This document shows positions 22,562 to 25,431 of a stretch of DNA of 25,431 nucleotides, piece by piece. The notes below the pieces were generated by a model. The model made no database searches. It saw only the letters and a list, made by a program, of their open reading frames with translations, and was not told where the DNA came from. The position numbers and the translations under genes are program-made. The DNA is from JBGPFS01 sp041483455. GTDB lineage: Bacteria; Chloroflexota; Limnocylindria; Limnocylindrales; CSP1-4. Each line of letters starts with the position of its first letter. Position 1 is the first letter of the stretch. Where the stretch lies: the NCBI GenBank assembly GCA_041483455.1, contig JBGPFS010000012.1:1-25431 (forward strand), given 5' to 3'.

Positions 22562-23625
22562 CAGCCCAGCCTCTCGCTCATCCAGTCGGCCATCGCCGGT
22601 CGGTACTTGTACGCGATGTTGTTGCAGACGTGGTTGCCGTCGGGATACATGATCAGCGTCGCGTCCGGTGCTTCGCGGGCGATCCGCTCGGCCTGCTCGG
22701 GCGGGAACAGGCGATCCCTGGCGCCGTGGATCACGAGGAGCGGCTGCTCGACCTTGGCGAGCACTCCGTGCAGCGCGAGGCTCTTCGAGCGCTCGAACGC
22801 CTCGGCCTCGTCCTTCGACTTCGTGTAGAAGACGTAGCCGGCCTTCGTGAGCTGGTTCAGGGCCGGCCAGCACTCGGAGAGGTCGTACGGGCCGGCGAGC
22901 GCGACGAGTGCCCGGACTCGCTTCTCCTTCGCGGCGGCCAAGGGCCCATAGATCCCGCCCATGCTGATCCCCATCAGGCCGACGCGACCGGCATCGACAT
23001 CGGATCGCGCGGCGAGCGCGTCGATGATCGGCGTGACGACGCTCGACCAATCGGCGCGGATCGGGAAGCGCGGCGCGCTCTCGCCCTGGCCCGGGCCATC
23101 GACGGAGAGCGTGGCCAGCCCGCGCTTGAGGAAGTCCTGCTCCATCGCGAAGAGCTCCTCCTTCACCGAATCGAGGCCCGGCACGAGGAGCACGACGGCC
23201 GGGCGGGTGGCGCCCCGTGGACGGCGCAGGATCCCCGGGATCGAGGTCCCCTCGAACGGGATCTCGAGCCGCTCGCCGGGCGGATCGAGGTGCGCCAGCG
23301 CCCGTCCGTACGTCCCGCTGGCGAGGGCGCTCAGCTCGAGGTGAAGATCCAGGTCTTCGAACCACAGGAACTTCCCGAGGTGATACGACCACGCCGCCCG
23401 CTGGAACGCCTCGGTGGCACTGACGACGCGGCCGAGCGCGGCCGCCTGGTCCCCGAGCGCCCGATGCGCGTCGCCGACGGCCTTCCAGTTCGGGCCCCAG
23501 GCGGCCCACTCGGTCGTGGCTGCCTGGACGCGCTCGAAGTCGTTCATGTCGACCCCGTTCGCCACGAAGCGCGGCTTCCAGTGCGACGCCGCGATCTGGA
23601 CCAGGTTCCCTGTCTCGATGGTCAC
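22561..23625 (-). CDS. Alpha/beta hydrolase related to 2,6-dihydroxypseudooxynicotine hydrolase
   Basis: 354 residues: an N-terminal helical cap domain (1-115) followed by an alpha/beta-hydrolase fold. Nucleophile S221 is in LMGISMGGIYG, the acid is D304 (HGARDRLFP) and the base is H332 (DGNHVCNN). E251 (YDLSECW) falls where, as I recall it, the nicotine-pathway hydrolase has a functional Glu, and the cap-plus-core layout also fits that C-C bond hydrolase or FrsA-like esterases. The GTG at 23625 has AAGGAG 7 bases upstream. Coupled to the downstream semialdehyde-dehydrogenase-like ALDH, which is the order expected for C-C cleavage followed by aldehyde oxidation. The actual substrate is unknown. 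Confidence 0.85.
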   Translation of the reverse strand: MTIETGNLVQIAASHWKPRFVANGVDMNDFERVQAATTEWAAWGPNWKAVGDAHRALGDQAAALGRVVSATEAFQRAAWSYHLGKFLWFEDLDLHLELSALASGTYGRALAHLDPPGERLEIPFEGTSIPGILRRPRGATRPAVVLLVPGLDSVKEELFAMEQDFLKRGLATLSVDGPGQGESAPRFPIRADWSSVVTPIIDALAARSDVDAGRVGLMGISMGGIYGPLAAAKEKRVRALVALAGPYDLSECWPALNQLTKAGYVFYTKSKDEAEAFERSKSLALHGVLAKVEQPLLVIHGARDRLFPPEQAERIAREAPDATLIMYPDGNHVCNNIAYKYRPAMADWMSERLG

Positions 23626-23737
23626 GGCCGACTCCTTCGGGCGGTTCCTGCGATGGTCCTGTCGCTGGTCAGCGGACCGCGCGCCTCGCCCGTCACGGCC
23701 GGGCTCGCGGGCGCCACCGGCGCGGCGCGCGACCCGA

Positions 23738-24913
23738 TCACAGCGTGGCGCTCTCGAGCCGACCCGCGAGATCGGCGAGGAACGCCGCTGCCGGTGCGCC
23801 GTCGACGACCCGGTGATCGACCGACAGCGTGAGCGTCACGACCGGGGCGACGACCGCCGTGCCGCCGCGGGCCACGACCAGGTCGCGGACGCGGCCCACC
23901 GCGAGGATCGCCGCCTCGGGCGGATTCACGATCGCCGTGAACCGATCGACGCCCTGCTGGCCGAGGTTGGAGATCGTGAAGACCGCGCCGACGAGCGCGT
24001 CCACCGGGAGCTTCCCCGCCCGGGCACCGTCCTGGAGCGCCGCGCGTTCGCGCGAGATCGCCGCGAGCTCCTTCGTGTCGGCGTCGCGCAGCACCGGCAC
24101 GAGCAAGCCGTCATCGAGTGCGACCGCGAGGCCGAGGTGGATGCCGTCCGCCGGGATCAGGCCCTCCGCGTCGTAGCGCATCGCCAGCCGCGGATGGTCG
24201 CGCAGGGTGCGCGCCACCGCCCGGATCAGCACGTCGGCGTAGGACACCCCGGCGGCGAGCCGGGCCGCGTTCGCAGCGGTCATGTCGACGTCGCAGGAGA
24301 CGGAGAACTGGGGGACGTCGCGGAACGAGAGGCTCATCCGCTCGGCGATCGCCCGACGCATCCGCGAGAGTGGCGCGGGGGCCGGGCCATCCCCCGGGGG
24401 CGCGCTCGCTGGAGCCTTCGCTGGAGCCTTCGCTGGAGCCTTCGCTGGCGCCTGCGCCGCCTCGACGTCCTCGACCGAGATGCGGCCACCCTTCGAAGGA
24501 CGAAGGACGGCCAGGTCCACGCCGAGCTCCTGGGCCCGCTTGCGGGCCGCGGGACTCGCGACCACCCGCGTGTCATCGGGCCGGGACGCGACCGGTTGCG
24601 GCGCCGGCGCCTCGACGGCGGCCGGTGCTTCCGGCGTGACCCGTTCCGACGGGACGGCCACCGGCTCGTCGGCCGTGTCGGAGATGAGCGCGATGACCTG
24701 CGTGACCGGAACGGTCTCCCCGGCCGGGACGAGCAGCTTCCGAACGTACCCGGCGACCTCCGACTCGACCTCCATGGTGGCCTTGTCCGTCTCGACCTCG
24801 AACAGGACCTCGCCGGCCTCGACGCGATCGCCCTCCTTCTTGAGCCAGGCCACGAGCTTGCCCTCGTCCATGGTCAGGCCGAGCTTGGGCAGGATGACCG
24901 TGGTCACGCTCAC
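23738..24913 (-). CDS. Dihydrolipoamide acyltransferase (E2) of a 2-oxoacid dehydrogenase complex
   Basis: 391 residues. Lipoyl domain 1-80 with the lipoylated K44 in VETDKATMEVES; E3-binding domain about 117-152 (VVASPAARKRAQELGVDL and GGRISVEDV); Ala/Pro/Lys linker 153-180; catalytic acetyltransferase domain from about 182 with H367 and D371 in SVDHRVVDG. It accepts an acyl group from E1 and passes it to CoA. The GTG at 24913 overlaps the E1-beta TGA as GTGA. Acyl specificity (pyruvate, branched-chain 2-oxoacid or acetoin) cannot be fixed from sequence alone. Confidence 0.94.
   Translation of the reverse strand: MSVTTVILPKLGLTMDEGKLVAWLKKEGDRVEAGEVLFEVETDKATMEVESEVAGYVRKLLVPAGETVPVTQVIALISDTADEPVAVPSERVTPEAPAAVEAPAPQPVASRPDDTRVVASPAARKRAQELGVDLAVLRPSKGGRISVEDVEAAQAPAKAPAKAPAKAPASAPPGDGPAPAPLSRMRRAIAERMSLSFRDVPQFSVSCDVDMTAANAARLAAGVSYADVLIRAVARTLRDHPRLAMRYDAEGLIPADGIHLGLAVALDDGLLVPVLRDADTKELAAISRERAALQDGARAGKLPVDALVGAVFTISNLGQQGVDRFTAIVNPPEAAILAVGRVRDLVVARGGTAVVAPVVTLTLSVDHRVVDGAPAAAFLADLAGRLESATL
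24407..24458 (-). repeat. 12-base tandem repeat in the E2 linker
   Basis: GGAGCCTTCGCT occurs three times in perfect tandem (24411-24446) and is followed by a degenerate fourth copy. It encodes Ala-Pro-Ala-Lys units of the flexible linker between the E3-binding and catalytic domains. Confidence 0.9.
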
Positions 24914-25431
24914 CCGACGAGCTCCTTGGCCACGCGGACGATGTCCTCGACCTGGGGGATGACGCCACGCTCGAGATGCGCCGCGTAGGGGATCGGCGTC
25001 TCGACACCGGCGAGGCGGCGCGGCGGGGCATCCAGGTCGTCGAAGGCCTCTTCCGCGACGAGCGCCGCGATCTCGCCACCGTAGCCGCCGCGCTTGATCG
25101 CCTCGTGGACCACGAGCAGCCGCCGCGTCTTGCGCACGCTCGCGAGGATCGCCTCCCGGTCGAGCGGCACGAGCGAGCGCAGGTCGATGACCTCCGCCTC
25201 CACCCCATCGGCGGCCAGCTTCGTCGCGGCCTCGAGCGCGAACAACACCTCGCGCGACCAGGTAACGATCGTGAGATCGGTCCCCTCGCGCTTCACGTCG
25301 GCCTTCCCGAGCGGGACGACGTACTCGCCCTCCGGTACCGGCCCCTTCGTGCGGTAGAGCAGCTTGTGCTCGATGAACATCACGGGGTCGTCGTCCCGGA
25401 TCGCGGCCGTCAGGAGGCCCTTCGCGTCGGC
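24910..25431 (-). CDS. 2-oxoacid dehydrogenase E1 beta subunit, 5' end beyond the window
   Basis: C-terminal 173 residues of a pyruvate / branched-chain 2-oxoacid / acetoin dehydrogenase E1-beta. The frame runs off the right edge. Seen: the end of the pyrimidine-binding domain (VMFIEHKLLYRT), then the transketolase C-terminal domain with DLTIVTWSREV, EVIDLRSLVPLD and LLVVHEAIKRGGYGGEIAALV. It works as a heterotetramer with E1-alpha, presumably encoded just upstream outside the window, to decarboxylate a 2-oxoacid with thiamine diphosphate. It overlaps the E2 start by 4 bases. Confidence 0.92.
   Translation of the reverse strand, partial: ADAKGLLTAAIRDDDPVMFIEHKLLYRTKGPVPEGEYVVPLGKADVKREGTDLTIVTWSREVLFALEAATKLAADGVEAEVIDLRSLVPLDREAILASVRKTRRLLVVHEAIKRGGYGGEIAALVAEEAFDDLDAPPRRLAGVETPIPYAAHLERGVIPQVEDIVRVAKELVG

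Noticed and set aside
23711..23723. GCGCC-ACC-GGCGC hairpin between E2 and the hydrolase
   Set aside because: Short, no T tract, and such pairs are common in this composition; not called as a terminator.
1..25431. tRNA, rRNA, CRISPR arrays, insertion sequences, att sites, origin
   Set aside because: No cloverleaf-like conserved segments, no regularly spaced repeat-spacer array, no transposase or integrase frame and no DnaA-box cluster were noticed by eye; a tRNAscan, Infernal or ISfinder run was not possible here.

Overview
The window is a very GC-rich, gene-dense bacterial chromosome segment. Many genes start with GTG, many neighbours overlap as GTGA or ATGA, and the window holds class 1B PyrD with PyrK, PyrR, heme A synthase, LipB and an E1/E2 2-oxoacid dehydrogenase. 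This points to a high-GC Gram-positive-like or Chloroflexota-type lineage; my best guess is an uncultured Chloroflexota of the Limnocylindria/Ellin6529 kind. That is an inference from gene style, not a database result. No tRNA, rRNA, CRISPR, insertion sequence or phage gene was seen.

Layout. 1-929 (minus): 5' part of heme A synthase ctaA, divergent from a thioredoxin-like lipoprotein (1037-1975, plus). 1976-2477: gene-free stretch with short direct repeats. 2478-6921 (minus): a tight operon of two unknown genes, then pyrK, pyrD, pyrE and a small lipoprotein. 7017-7586 (minus): two-helix membrane protein, divergent from a PLP-dependent decarboxylase (7755, plus) that is interrupted by an in-frame TAG at 9198-9200. 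9595-11072 (plus): zinc-ribbon membrane protein coupled to a membrane-anchored unknown. 11048-14272 (minus): pyrR-pyrB-pyrC with a leader that looks like a PyrR-binding RNA hairpin followed by a nine-codon ORF coupled to pyrR. 14365-14931 (minus): secreted RlpA-like double-psi barrel protein. 15193-19693 (minus): lipB, a GalT-like nucleotidyltransferase, an ECF sigma factor and a very large membrane anti-sigma factor. 19787-25431 (minus): a probable catabolic cluster, transcribed as E1-beta (partial), E2, an alpha/beta hydrolase resembling the C-C bond hydrolase of nicotine breakdown, a semialdehyde dehydrogenase-like ALDH and an atypical acyl-CoA dehydrogenase.

How the genes work together. 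PyrB, PyrC and PyrDK plus PyrE cover UMP synthesis from carbamoyl phosphate to OMP; carA/B and pyrF are not in the window. PyrR probably senses UMP and represses translation or transcription of its own operon. LipB makes the octanoyl donor for lipoylated proteins such as the E2 at 23738-24913. The sigma/anti-sigma pair is a self-contained envelope-signalling unit.

The main cross-cutting observation is that seven genes at the head of transcription units have a -10-like TANNNT hexamer ending 6-8 bases before the start codon, which would give leaderless mRNAs. Genes with a clear Shine-Dalgarno sequence form a separate class. Two enzymes carry replaced catalytic residues: GalT-like His to Cys, and acyl-CoA dehydrogenase Glu to Asp.
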